Part shown: one piece after another, positions 5,894-15,243 of the stretch
How positions within the stretch are numbered: position 1 is the first letter of the stretch
Layout: each line of letters opens with the position of its first letter
Assembly (NCBI GenBank): GCA_013695335.1
Contig: JACDAR010000292.1
Location: 1-25,332, forward strand
DNA length: 25,332 bases
Origin: Rubrobacter sp.
GTDB lineage: Bacteria > Actinomycetota > Rubrobacteria > Rubrobacterales > Rubrobacteraceae
Reading direction: 5' to 3'
The notes under the pieces: model-generated
What the model was told of the DNA's origin: nothing
The model's database searches: none
What the model saw: only the letters and a program-made list of their open reading frames with translations
Made by a program: the position numbers and the translations under genes

Positions 5894-8406
5894 TGGGGTG
5901 GATCAGCGCGGTGATGGAGCCCCGCACACTGAAAAGCTGGGCGATTGTTGCCGTAGTTGGAGCAGTCGCCATGTCAACGGTCCTGCTGATCGGTATGCGG
6001 GCGGCGCAGGCTTCTCACTACGGGGTCAGCCTTGAAGGTAGCCAGTTCGAGATCGAGAACGCCACGGGCACGCCACTCCCCGCTGGCGCGAACCTGAAAC
6101 TGGATACTCCAGGGCTGACCTACGATTGGGCCAACGTCAACGACAGCCGCCAAACAGACAAGGCCACGGGGCAAACCGACGACTCTTTTGGTAACGGCAC
6201 CAAGGAAGATACGCCGGTTCCGAGCGTCACTGACGGCAGCATCCCGAACAACAAGAGCGACCTGCTCAATTTCGGCGTGTACCTGGAGAAGAACACCAGC
6301 GGCTCCTTCCTGCATCTGTTCTGGCATCGTGTGCAGGAGCCGACCGGCACCACGAACATGGACTTCGAGTTCAACAAATCCAAGACCAAGTCGACAAATG
6401 GCACAACCCCTGTCCGGTCAGAGGGCGACGTACTGATCCAGTACGACCTGTCGCAGGGCGGCACCCGTCCTTCGCTGTTCTTGTCGCGCTGGTACACGGC
6501 GGGGAACAATCACACCAAGGCTGACTGCGAAGCCGCCACGAGCCTGCCGTGCTGGAGCAAGAAGGTTGACCTGACGGCGTCTGGTGACGCGACCGGTTCC
6601 ATCAACAACGTTGCGATCACTGACGACCCGAACGTGACTGGAGACCCGACCGACGGCCTCGCCACCGGTGGAACGATCAGCCCGCGTACGTTCGGCGAAG
6701 CATCCATCAACTTCGACAAACTGAGCTCCGGATCTGGCACCTGCACATCGTTCGGCAGCGCCTATCTGAAGAGCCGTTCTTCCGATTCCTTCACGGCGGC
6801 GCTCAAGGACTTCATTGCTCCCCTGAACCAGGACATCGGCAACTGCGGCAAGATCGTGATCGACAAGGTCACGAACCCGAGTCAAGACCCGACGAAGTTC
6901 AACTTCGCGCTCAGCGGCGGACCCACTGGTTCGACCATCAACAAGACCTTCCAGCTCGCCGACCAGGACACTCCTTACGACAGCGGTGGCATACAGCCAG
7001 GTACCTACAGCGCTTCGGAGAACAACATTCCGGCAGGCTGGGATCTGAGCAACACGAAGTGCACCAGTACCGACAGCGGTGACACCAGCACGATCAGCAA
7101 CATCAGCGTCAGCACTGGTGAGACCGTCACCTGTACGTTCACGAACACCAAGCGGGGTGAGATCAAGGTCGACAAGGTCACCGATCCGTCTGGCGACCCG
7201 ACGCCGTTCGACTTCTCGCTCACCGGCGGACCAACCGGTTCGACAGTGAACCAGTCTTTTAGTCTCAAAGACGCGGACCCCGCGTACAGCAGCGGCGCCA
7301 TCAAGCCAGGCAGCGGTTACAACGTAGCGGAGACCGTTCCGGGTGGATGGGACCAGACCAGCGCATCCTGCGATAAGGGCGAGACCAACGTTGGCAACAT
7401 CACCGTCGAACCAGGTGAGACTGTCACCTGTACGTTCAATAATACCCAGCAGCGGGGCAGTATCGTGATCGACAAGGTCACGTATCCTGGCAATGATCCG
7501 CAGCGCTTCGACTTCGCGCTCAGTGGCGGGCCGTCCAGCCTGAACCAGTCCTTCCAGCTTGCTGACCAGACAGCCGCGCATAACAGCGGCTCCGTACTCG
7601 CCGGCTCTGGCTACAGCGCTTCGGAGACGGTCCCGGCTGGCTGGGATCAGACCGGCGCAAGCTGCACCAGCACCGAGTCTGGCGACGACAGCACCGTCAC
7701 CAACATCAAAGTCAGTGCGGGCGAGACCGTCACCTGTACGTTCACGAACACCAAGCAGGGTCACATCCTGATCGACAAGGTCACCGACCCGAGTGGCGAT
7801 TCGCAGCTCTTCGACTTCGCGCTCAGTGGCGGACCCTCCGGCCTGGATCAGACATTCCAGCTCGCAGATCAGTCCCTCAAGCACGATAGCGGCGCCATCA
7901 AACCAGGCAGCGGCTACAGCGTTTCGGAGACGGTTCCATCAGGCTGGGATCAGACCAGCGCAACCTGTAACGATACGAACAGCATCGTTACCAACATCGA
8001 CGTTTCTCCGGGCGAGACCGTCACCTGTACCTTCAACAACGCCAAGAAGATGACCAGCATCAGCACCGTGCAGCGTTTCGTTCCCCAGGATACGGCTACC
8101 ATCAGCGGCTCCGGAACCGGAACGTTCAACGGACAGGTCGACTTCGAGCTGTACAAGGGCGCCAGCTGCGCCACCGGCGATCTGGTCTACTACGAGAGGA
8201 ACGTTACCCTCCCCTCTAGTGGCACCGTGGGTACCAGCAATGGAGATGTCGCGAGCGCGAACCACTCCGCTTACTACGTCATCACCAGCTCTGGCGCGTA
8301 CCACTGGAAAGTTAGCTACCACAACGACACTAATGGCCACCCAGCGGCATCCAGCTGCGTCGAGGAATCCTCGCTCACCGTAGATAACGACAACACCCAG
8401 CCATAG
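5893..8406 (+). CDS. secreted protein with four tandem prealbumin/Cna-B-like domains
   Basis: The protein has 837 aa from the ATG at 5893 (845 aa from the alternative ATG at 5869). The 5893 start has GGAGAAGG 5 nt upstream. Residues 1-36 form a signal peptide: basic turn, hydrophobic core SWAIVAVVGAVAMSTVLLIG, then RAAQA before SHY. Residues about 37-318 form a unique domain with several Cys. Residues 319-719 are four repeats of 98-102 aa, each starting IxxDKVTxP and ending VTCTFxN. Most carry a Cys pair that could form a disulfide. Residues 720-837 resemble a bacterial Ig-like domain. Such folds are common in adhesins and surface proteins. No LPXTG motif or C-terminal hydrophobic anchor is present, so it is probably released or held non-covalently. 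G+C looks somewhat lower than in the nuo genes (about 53% against 60% in sampled 60-nt lines). A structured leader precedes it and hairpins follow. Its precise function is unknown. Confidence 0.85.
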   Translation: MGWISAVMEPRTLKSWAIVAVVGAVAMSTVLLIGMRAAQASHYGVSLEGSQFEIENATGTPLPAGANLKLDTPGLTYDWANVNDSRQTDKATGQTDDSFGNGTKEDTPVPSVTDGSIPNNKSDLLNFGVYLEKNTSGSFLHLFWHRVQEPTGTTNMDFEFNKSKTKSTNGTTPVRSEGDVLIQYDLSQGGTRPSLFLSRWYTAGNNHTKADCEAATSLPCWSKKVDLTASGDATGSINNVAITDDPNVTGDPTDGLATGGTISPRTFGEASINFDKLSSGSGTCTSFGSAYLKSRSSDSFTAALKDFIAPLNQDIGNCGKIVIDKVTNPSQDPTKFNFALSGGPTGSTINKTFQLADQDTPYDSGGIQPGTYSASENNIPAGWDLSNTKCTSTDSGDTSTISNISVSTGETVTCTFTNTKRGEIKVDKVTDPSGDPTPFDFSLTGGPTGSTVNQSFSLKDADPAYSSGAIKPGSGYNVAETVPGGWDQTSASCDKGETNVGNITVEPGETVTCTFNNTQQRGSIVIDKVTYPGNDPQRFDFALSGGPSSLNQSFQLADQTAAHNSGSVLAGSGYSASETVPAGWDQTGASCTSTESGDDSTVTNIKVSAGETVTCTFTNTKQGHILIDKVTDPSGDSQLFDFALSGGPSGLDQTFQLADQSLKHDSGAIKPGSGYSVSETVPSGWDQTSATCNDTNSIVTNIDVSPGETVTCTFNNAKKMTSISTVQRFVPQDTATISGSGTGTFNGQVDFELYKGASCATGDLVYYERNVTLPSSGTVGTSNGDVASANHSAYYVITSSGAYHWKVSYHNDTNGHPAASSCVEESSLTVDNDNTQP
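6847..8049 (+). repeat. four tandem coding repeats of about 300 bp
   Basis: The units are 6847-7152, 7153-7449, 7450-7755 and 7756-8049 (306, 297, 306 and 294 bp). All encode the same order of motifs: IDKVT, FxFxLSGGP, FQLAD, SGxxxPGxxYxxxE, PxGWD and GETVTCTF. Stretches such as GAGACCGTCACCTGTACGTT are near-identical at the DNA level between units. This suggests expansion by duplication and leaves scope for recombination between units. Confidence 0.9.
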
Positions 8407-8420
8407 CCAGACGTGTTTCC

Positions 8421-8450
8421 GAGATCCCGGCGCACTTGAGCCGGGATCTC
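8421..8450 (+). terminator. perfect 11-bp hairpin after the repeat protein
   Basis: GAGATCCCGGC (8421-8431) and GCCGGGATCTC (8440-8450) pair perfectly around an 8-nt loop, 15 nt after the stop codon. No T-run follows, so it is either a transcript-stabilising hairpin or part of a two-hairpin terminator with the next element. Confidence 0.5.
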
Positions 8451-8472
8451 CCGGCACCCGATAAGAGGAGAT

Positions 8473-8508
8473 CGAGGCCCGCCCACCGAGCGGGCCTCGG
8501 CCTTTGCT
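8473..8508 (+). terminator. intrinsic terminator-like hairpin
   Basis: CGAGGCCCGC (8473-8482) pairs with GCGGGCCTCG (8490-8499) around a 7-nt loop, followed by GCCTTTGCT. The stem is strong and the T-run short. It is the second of two adjacent hairpins after the repeat protein. Positions 8509-8640 hold no feature I can support. Confidence 0.55.
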
Positions 8509-8642
8509 GAGCGTTCAGGTTGGATCTCCAGGAACTTTTCCTTGTGACGAATGTGTGCGGGATTGGCGGGAGCGCACCGCCCCCGGTTGCCTGGGTTTGT
8601 GAGACGTTGCGACGGTGGGATGGAACTGGATCACACGTCTCC

Positions 8643-8671
8643 TGGTCGAAGCGGGCTACGTGTTGTAAGCT
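8643..8671 (+). promoter_or_regulatory. candidate promoter for a leaderless nucleotidyltransferase mRNA
   Basis: TAAGCT (8666-8671) fits a -10 pattern (TAnnnT) and ends 9 nt before the ATG at 8681. A weak -35 (TGGTCG, 8643-8648) lies 17 nt upstream. No ribosome-binding site is visible before the ATG, so transcription probably starts at or next to the start codon. Confidence 0.35.
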
Positions 8672-8680
8672 GCATGATCT

Positions 8681-9787
8681 ATGCAGGCAGTCATTCTTGT
8701 TGGCGGGTTGGGTACCCGGCTGCGGCCGATCACCTACGATATCCCGAAGGCGCTCGTGCCGCTGCGCAACGAGCCTTTTATCGGGTACATGATCGACTTC
8801 CTCCGCGCCGGCGGCGTGGATGGTGTCGTACTCTCGATGGGCTACCTCCCCGACCCGATACAGGAATATTTCGCGGGGCGTGAGGATCTGAAAGACTTCC
8901 CCATCCACTACGCTGTGGAGGATCATCCACTGGGAACGGCGGGCGGCATCAAGAACGCCGAGCGCTACCTGGACGGCGAACCGCTGGTAGTGGTGAACGG
9001 CGACGTGCTCACCGGTACAGATCTCAGCCAGGCCGTGGAACTGCACGAATCCTCCGATTCGCTGGCGACCATCACCCTGACGAGCGTCGAGGACCCGACG
9101 GGGTACGGGCTGGTGGAGATTGACCACGATATGCTGGTGCGCCGTTTCCTGGAGAAACCGGCGGCTGACGAGGTTACTACGAACCTGGTGAACGCCGGCA
9201 TTTACGTGCTCGACCCCGAGGTGCTGCATCTCATCCCCAGTGGCCAGGAAGTTTCGATAGAGCGTGAGATCTTCCCTGAACTCCAGGCTCAGGGGACGCT
9301 GCGCGCCCACATTTCCAGCTCGTACTGGCGCGATATAGGGACACCCCGCAGCTATCTGGCCGCCTCGCACGACGTGCTCTCCGGTGCGGTCGGGGCAGCC
9401 AACGGAACCTTCGAATACCTGAGCGTGCACCCCTCGCTCGTCCGGGGCAAGAACTCCAAGATACTTCCTCCGGTCTCGGTGGCGGCGGGATGTGAGATCG
9501 GGCACTCCGCCTCCATCGGCGGACGTACCTCCCTCGGACGAGGCTGCCGGGTTGGGGAAGGCGCCGTGGTCGAGGGGAGCGTCATGCTTGACGGCGCCGA
9601 GGTCGAACCAGGCGCCGTGGTGCGCGGTTCCATCATCGGCCCCAACGCCCGCGTTGGACAGAACGCCATCGTTCGCGGGCTCTCGGTGCTCGGCGCTGGC
9701 TGCGCGGTGGGGGAGGGCAACGTCCTCGACCAGGGAATCCGCATCAACCCAGGCGTCGTAGTGCCGCCCCGAAGCCTGAGTTTCTAG
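8681..9787 (+). CDS. sugar-1-phosphate nucleotidyltransferase (GMPP-like, with left-handed beta-helix)
   Basis: This 368-aa protein probably makes a nucleotide sugar for cell-surface polysaccharide or glycolipid. Residues 1-230 form the nucleotidyltransferase domain: the loop GGLGTRLRPIT (residues 8-18), IPKALVP with K23, a VNGDVL metal-binding segment near residue 105, and the later EKP and NAGIYV motifs. From about residue 255 the protein shows hexapeptide-type repeats (GxxxxI/V spacing) ending PGVVVPPRSL, a left-handed beta-helix as in mannose-1-phosphate guanylyltransferases of the GMPP class. The sugar and the nucleotide cannot be fixed from sequence: GDP-mannose is most likely, with UDP- or dTDP-glucose as alternatives. 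It is flanked by non-coding DNA and seems to be a single transcription unit. Confidence 0.85.
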   Translation: MQAVILVGGLGTRLRPITYDIPKALVPLRNEPFIGYMIDFLRAGGVDGVVLSMGYLPDPIQEYFAGREDLKDFPIHYAVEDHPLGTAGGIKNAERYLDGEPLVVVNGDVLTGTDLSQAVELHESSDSLATITLTSVEDPTGYGLVEIDHDMLVRRFLEKPAADEVTTNLVNAGIYVLDPEVLHLIPSGQEVSIEREIFPELQAQGTLRAHISSSYWRDIGTPRSYLAASHDVLSGAVGAANGTFEYLSVHPSLVRGKNSKILPPVSVAAGCEIGHSASIGGRTSLGRGCRVGEGAVVEGSVMLDGAEVEPGAVVRGSIIGPNARVGQNAIVRGLSVLGAGCAVGEGNVLDQGIRINPGVVVPPRSLSF

Positions 9788-9791
9788 AGGT

Positions 9792-9936
9792 TTCAGGTTG
9801 CAGGCATCAGGTAAAGGCCAGGATGCGGAGAACCGGCTTTGGCGGCGCCGAGATGCATAAAGTGCTCGTTGTATCGTCTGGGAGTCTAGACGAACGGACC
9901 AAATAACCTGAAAGCTGATACCTGATACCTGACGCC
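9792..9936 (+). repeat. palindromic intergenic repeat, copy 1 (arms about 90 nt apart)
   Basis: The left arm (9792-9817) has the core TTCAGGTTGCAGGCATCAGG. The right arm (9907-9936) is roughly its inverse and contains CCTGAAAGCTGATACCTGAT. Twenty-five of 30 bases of the right arm match the right arm of the repeat at 18805-18834. The left arm matches 18771-18802 except for an 8-nt difference in length. Between the arms lie about 90 nt with no recognisable gene. The right arm runs into the menA reading frame. Confidence 0.7.
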
Positions 9937-10797
9937 TTCAAAATCTGGATCGAAGCCTCCCGCCCGAAGACGCTCACGGCCGCGGTCGCGCCAGTGCTCG
10001 TGGGGACTGCCGCGGCCTCGGCTTTCTCTGGATGGCGTTTTCTGGGGGCGCTGGTGGTCGCGTTGGCAGTTCAGGTTGGGGTGAACTACGCGAACGACTA
10101 CTTCGACGGCGTGGGCGGGGTGGATACCGAGGCCCGTATCGGGCCGCGCCGCGCTGTCGCCTCGGGGCTCGTCTCACCTGCCCAGATGCGCTCCGCGATG
10201 CTGCTGGCGTTCGGGGTTGCGGCGCTGATCGGGTTGGCGCTCGCTGCTGTGGCGGGATGGTGGCTCGTTGCCGTCGGGGCAGCCTGTTTCCTGGCTGCCG
10301 TCGGGTATAGTGGCGGGTCTCGACCATATGCTTCGTCCGGGCTGGGCGAGGTTTTCGTGTTCGTCTTCTTCGGGCTGGTTGCGACGGTAGGCTCAGCATT
10401 CGTGCAGGACGGGAGGATCTCCTGGCTCGCCGTCGTTGCCGCCGTACCGGTCGGGATGCTCGCGGTCGCGATACTCGTAGCCAATAATTTGCGGGACATC
10501 GAGACCGACGCCCGCGCCGGGAAGCGCACCCTCGCCGTCCGCCTGGGCGACAGGGGAACCAGGATCTTCTTCCTCGTGTTCGTGCTGGGGCCTTTCGTAT
10601 TCGTCCCGGTCGTGGCGGCCATCTCCGGCAGCCTCTGGCCGCTCATCGCCTTGCTCGCCATTGCGCTGGCCCCGGTTCCGGCTCGTGCCGCGTGGGGCGG
10701 GGCGAAGGGGCGCGCCCTGATCCCGGTTCTCGCGGGAACGGCGAGGCTCCAGATCTCCTTCGGACTCCTCCTCGCGGCGGGATTGCTCCTGGCGTAG
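9922..10797 (+). CDS. menA: 1,4-dihydroxy-2-naphthoate polyprenyltransferase
   Basis: MenA is a membrane prenyltransferase that attaches the isoprenoid chain to DHNA in menaquinone synthesis. The UbiA-family motifs are visible: the first Asp-rich motif in NYANDYFDGVGGVD and the second in NNLRDIETDARAGKRTLAVRLG, plus several hydrophobic helices. The conserved N-terminal segment WIEASRPKTLTAAVAPVLVG is encoded upstream of the first GTG (9994). The frame is open back to a TGA at 9916-9918 and the only common-type start in that stretch is CTG at 9922. From there the protein is 291 aa, a normal MenA length, against 267 aa from the GTG. The exact start is therefore uncertain (CTG 9922 or a rarer codon). 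The 5' end overlaps an intergenic palindromic repeat. comF follows 9 nt downstream. Confidence 0.85.
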   Translation: MIPDAFKIWIEASRPKTLTAAVAPVLVGTAAASAFSGWRFLGALVVALAVQVGVNYANDYFDGVGGVDTEARIGPRRAVASGLVSPAQMRSAMLLAFGVAALIGLALAAVAGWWLVAVGAACFLAAVGYSGGSRPYASSGLGEVFVFVFFGLVATVGSAFVQDGRISWLAVVAAVPVGMLAVAILVANNLRDIETDARAGKRTLAVRLGDRGTRIFFLVFVLGPFVFVPVVAAISGSLWPLIALLAIALAPVPARAAWGGAKGRALIPVLAGTARLQISFGLLLAAGLLLA

Positions 10798-10806
10798 GAT
10801 GGCCCC

Positions 10807-11493
10807 ATGCACGAGCCGTACCTGGACGCGCTGGCCGACCTCTTCTATCCGAGACGCTGCGCCGCGTGCGACAGGCGCTCCAGCGATGTACTCTGCCGGA
10901 TCTGCTTCGATGCTCTGCCCCGTATAGAAGGCCCCCGCTGCGAGCGTTGCGGCCTCCCGACAGCCTTCGAAACCTACGTGTGCGACGCCTGCGCGAACGT
11001 CGATTTCGGCTTCGAGACAGCGAAGGCTCCCCTGAAATACGAGGGGACGGGCAAAGAGGTGGTCCACGCCCTCAAATATCGGGGCTACAGAACGGTTGCG
11101 GAGCGCGTGATGGCCCCGCTGATGGTGGGAGTCCTGGATGGTGAGATCCACTTCGACGCGGTAGTGCCCGTGCCGCTGCACCGTTCCAGGATGCGCCGGA
11201 GGGGCTTCAACCAGGCTGCGCTCATGGCGGGGGCGGTTGCGAATGAGATAAATACGCCCCTCTCGGATAGAATGGAAGCGGTGAGGAAGACCAGGGACCA
11301 GGTGGAGCTGACGGCCCAGGAGAGAAAAACAAACGTCTCAGGCGCGTTCCGGTCGCGCGAACCCGTGCACGGCAGGATCCTGCTCGTTGACGACGTTTTC
11401 ACCACGGGCGCCACCACAAGCGAATGCGCCGAAACCCTCCTCCACGCCGGGGCTTCCGAGGTACACGCGCTAACGTTTTGCAGGACCGTGTGA
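10807..11493 (+). CDS. comF: ComF family phosphoribosyltransferase-like protein
   Basis: This 228-aa protein has an N-terminal double zinc ribbon with four Cys pairs (C18/C21, C30/C33, C45/C48, C59/C62). A type I phosphoribosyltransferase domain follows, including VPVPLHRSRMRRRGFNQA and the PRPP loop LLVDDVFTTGATTSE near residues 192-206. ComF proteins take part in DNA uptake for natural transformation in several bacteria. Their enzymatic substrate is not settled, and many non-competent species carry them. It lies 9 nt after menA and may be co-transcribed with it. The ribosome-binding site is weak (AGGATGG just upstream). Confidence 0.88.
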   Translation: MHEPYLDALADLFYPRRCAACDRRSSDVLCRICFDALPRIEGPRCERCGLPTAFETYVCDACANVDFGFETAKAPLKYEGTGKEVVHALKYRGYRTVAERVMAPLMVGVLDGEIHFDAVVPVPLHRSRMRRRGFNQAALMAGAVANEINTPLSDRMEAVRKTRDQVELTAQERKTNVSGAFRSREPVHGRILLVDDVFTTGATTSECAETLLHAGASEVHALTFCRTV

Positions 11494-11508
11494 AAAAGCT
11501 AGTCAGCC

Positions 11509-11523
11509 GGTCAGCTTGTCAGC
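11509..11523 (+). repeat. left 15-bp inverted repeat
   Basis: GGTCAGCTTGTCAGC, perfectly inverted relative to 11960-11974. The preceding bases (AGTCAGCC) add another GTCAGC unit. It lies between the comF stop and the four-helix gene. Confidence 0.85.
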
Positions 11524-11548
11524 GGAAAATGAATGTTCGAGGTGCTGA

Positions 11549-11956
11549 GTGAGGGATTTCAGAGAATTGAAGGTCTGGTGGAAGGGACATCAACTTACGC
11601 TGGACGTTTACGCGGCCACTGCCGGATTTCCTTGGGAGGAGACGTATGGGCTGACGGCGCAGCTCCGGCGCTCTTGCGCCTCTATACCGGCCAATATAGC
11701 TGAAGGCTGCGGCAGGAGTGGTGACGCGGAGCTGGCGCGGTTCATGCAGATCGCAATGGGCTCCGCCAGCGAACTGGAATACCATCTGCTCCTAGCCAGA
11801 GACCTGAACTTCCTGCATACTCAAACCCACGAAACCCTCTCGCGTCAGACGATAGAAGTCAAGCGCATGCTATCCAAATTCATAAACAAACTGCGTTCAG
11901 TTCAACCGGGCAGGGAAGTATCCGACCAGTCGGCCTACGGAAAGCTGACAAGCTGA
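11549..11956 (+). CDS. four-helix bundle protein (S23/IVP family)
   Basis: This 135-aa protein has the hallmarks of the small four-helix family first described from 23S rRNA intervening sequences (S23, TIGR02436-type): an early FRELKVWWKGHQL, then FPWEETYGLTAQLRRSCASIPANIAEG, and ASELEYHLLLARDLNFL. The biochemical role of stand-alone members is not established. Some relatives (Avd) assist retroelements, but no reverse transcriptase is visible here. The GTG start has GAGGTG 5 nt upstream. The gene is enclosed by inverted repeats, and its C-terminal GKLTS is encoded by the repeat itself. It separates comF from hpf, where an insertion is plausible. Confidence 0.85.
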   Translation: MRDFRELKVWWKGHQLTLDVYAATAGFPWEETYGLTAQLRRSCASIPANIAEGCGRSGDAELARFMQIAMGSASELEYHLLLARDLNFLHTQTHETLSRQTIEVKRMLSKFINKLRSVQPGREVSDQSAYGKLTS

Positions 11957-11974
11957 AGTGCTGACAAGCTGACC
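11944..11974 (+). repeat. right inverted repeat, duplicated 13-bp unit
   Basis: GCTGACAAGCTGA occurs at 11944-11956 and again at 11960-11972. The second copy extends to the 15-bp inverse of the left repeat. The first copy contains the last codons and the TGA of the four-helix gene. The hpf ribosome-binding site starts 13 nt further on. Confidence 0.85.
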
Positions 11975-11998
11975 AGCAGCCGACCGAAGGGAGGCTAA

Positions 11999-12568
11999 AT
12001 GCACATACTCGTCAAGGGACGCAATATCTCGGTGACGGAGGCGCTGGAGCGGCACGCGCTGGAAAAGGTGGAGCGGCTGCGCCGGTTCTTCGACGACGAG
12101 AAGAGCGCTTCGCGGGCCGAGGTCGAGCTCACCCACGAGCGGAACCGTTCCATCTCTGACTGCGACGTGGCTGAGGCCACCCTGTTCATAAACGGCACGG
12201 TCCTCAAGGCGCGGGAGGCTTCGCCCGACATGTATGCGTCCATAGATCGCATGTCGGACAAGCTGGAGCGGCAGGTGAGGCGTTATCGGGGACGGCAGAT
12301 CGACCGCTGGCAGGGCCAGATGAAGAACAGCGCACCCGCGCCACCGGAGCCCGAACCCTTCGTCGTCGAGGAAGAGGCGGAGATAGAAGACCGCATAGTG
12401 CGCACCAAGCAGTTCCAGATGAAGCCCATGAGCGTGGGCGAGGCGGCGTTGCAGATGGAGCTCCTGGATCACGACTTTTTCGTCTTCACCAGCGCCGATA
12501 CCGGGGACATAAATGTGGTATACCGGCGTCGCGACGGTAATTTTGGGCTCATAGAGCCCGCGCGCTAG
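11999..12568 (+). CDS. hpf: ribosome hibernation-promoting factor, long form
   Basis: This 189-aa protein dimerises and inactivates 70S ribosomes when growth stops. Residues 1-105 are the S30AE/YfiA domain (MHILVKGRNISVTEALERHALEKVERLRRFF, with basic residues in RMSDKLERQVRRYRGRQ). After an acidic, proline-rich linker (PAPPEPEPFVVEEEAE) comes the C-terminal dimerisation domain, with the typical VRTKQFQMKPMSVGEAALQM and HDFFVFTSADTGDINVVYRRRDG. The length and two-domain layout define the long form found in Gram-positive bacteria. A strong AAGGGAGG site lies 4 nt before the ATG. secA follows after 56 nt. Confidence 0.95.
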   Translation: MHILVKGRNISVTEALERHALEKVERLRRFFDDEKSASRAEVELTHERNRSISDCDVAEATLFINGTVLKAREASPDMYASIDRMSDKLERQVRRYRGRQIDRWQGQMKNSAPAPPEPEPFVVEEEAEIEDRIVRTKQFQMKPMSVGEAALQMELLDHDFFVFTSADTGDINVVYRRRDGNFGLIEPAR

Positions 12569-12624
12569 CGGGGAAATGTAATCCCGCGCAGCCTGGGAAT
12601 CGGCCACACACGAGGTAATGAATC

Positions 12625-15242
<2,618 letters not shown>

Positions 15243-15243
<1 letters not shown>

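Larger units (their letters stand above)
11501..11975 (+). mobile_element. candidate small cassette: four-helix gene enclosed by inverted repeats
   Basis: GGTCAGCTTGTCAGC (11509-11523) is the exact inverse of GCTGACAAGCTGACC (11960-11974). The right side also has a second copy of GCTGACAAGCTGA (11944-11956), separated by 3 nt. The enclosed 436 nt hold one short gene whose stop codon lies within the repeat. The repeat units (GTCAGC/AGCTGA) resemble those of the other intergenic palindromes at 9792-9936 and 18771-18834. No transposase is present and no target-site duplication could be established, so mobility is inference. Confidence 0.35.

Noticed and set aside
6418..7884. Long open frame (488 codons) on the minus strand opposite the repeat domains
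   Set aside because: It is a shadow of the four tandem repeats. Its translation repeats with the same period, has no family resemblance, and the plus-strand frame has a signal peptide and domain motifs.
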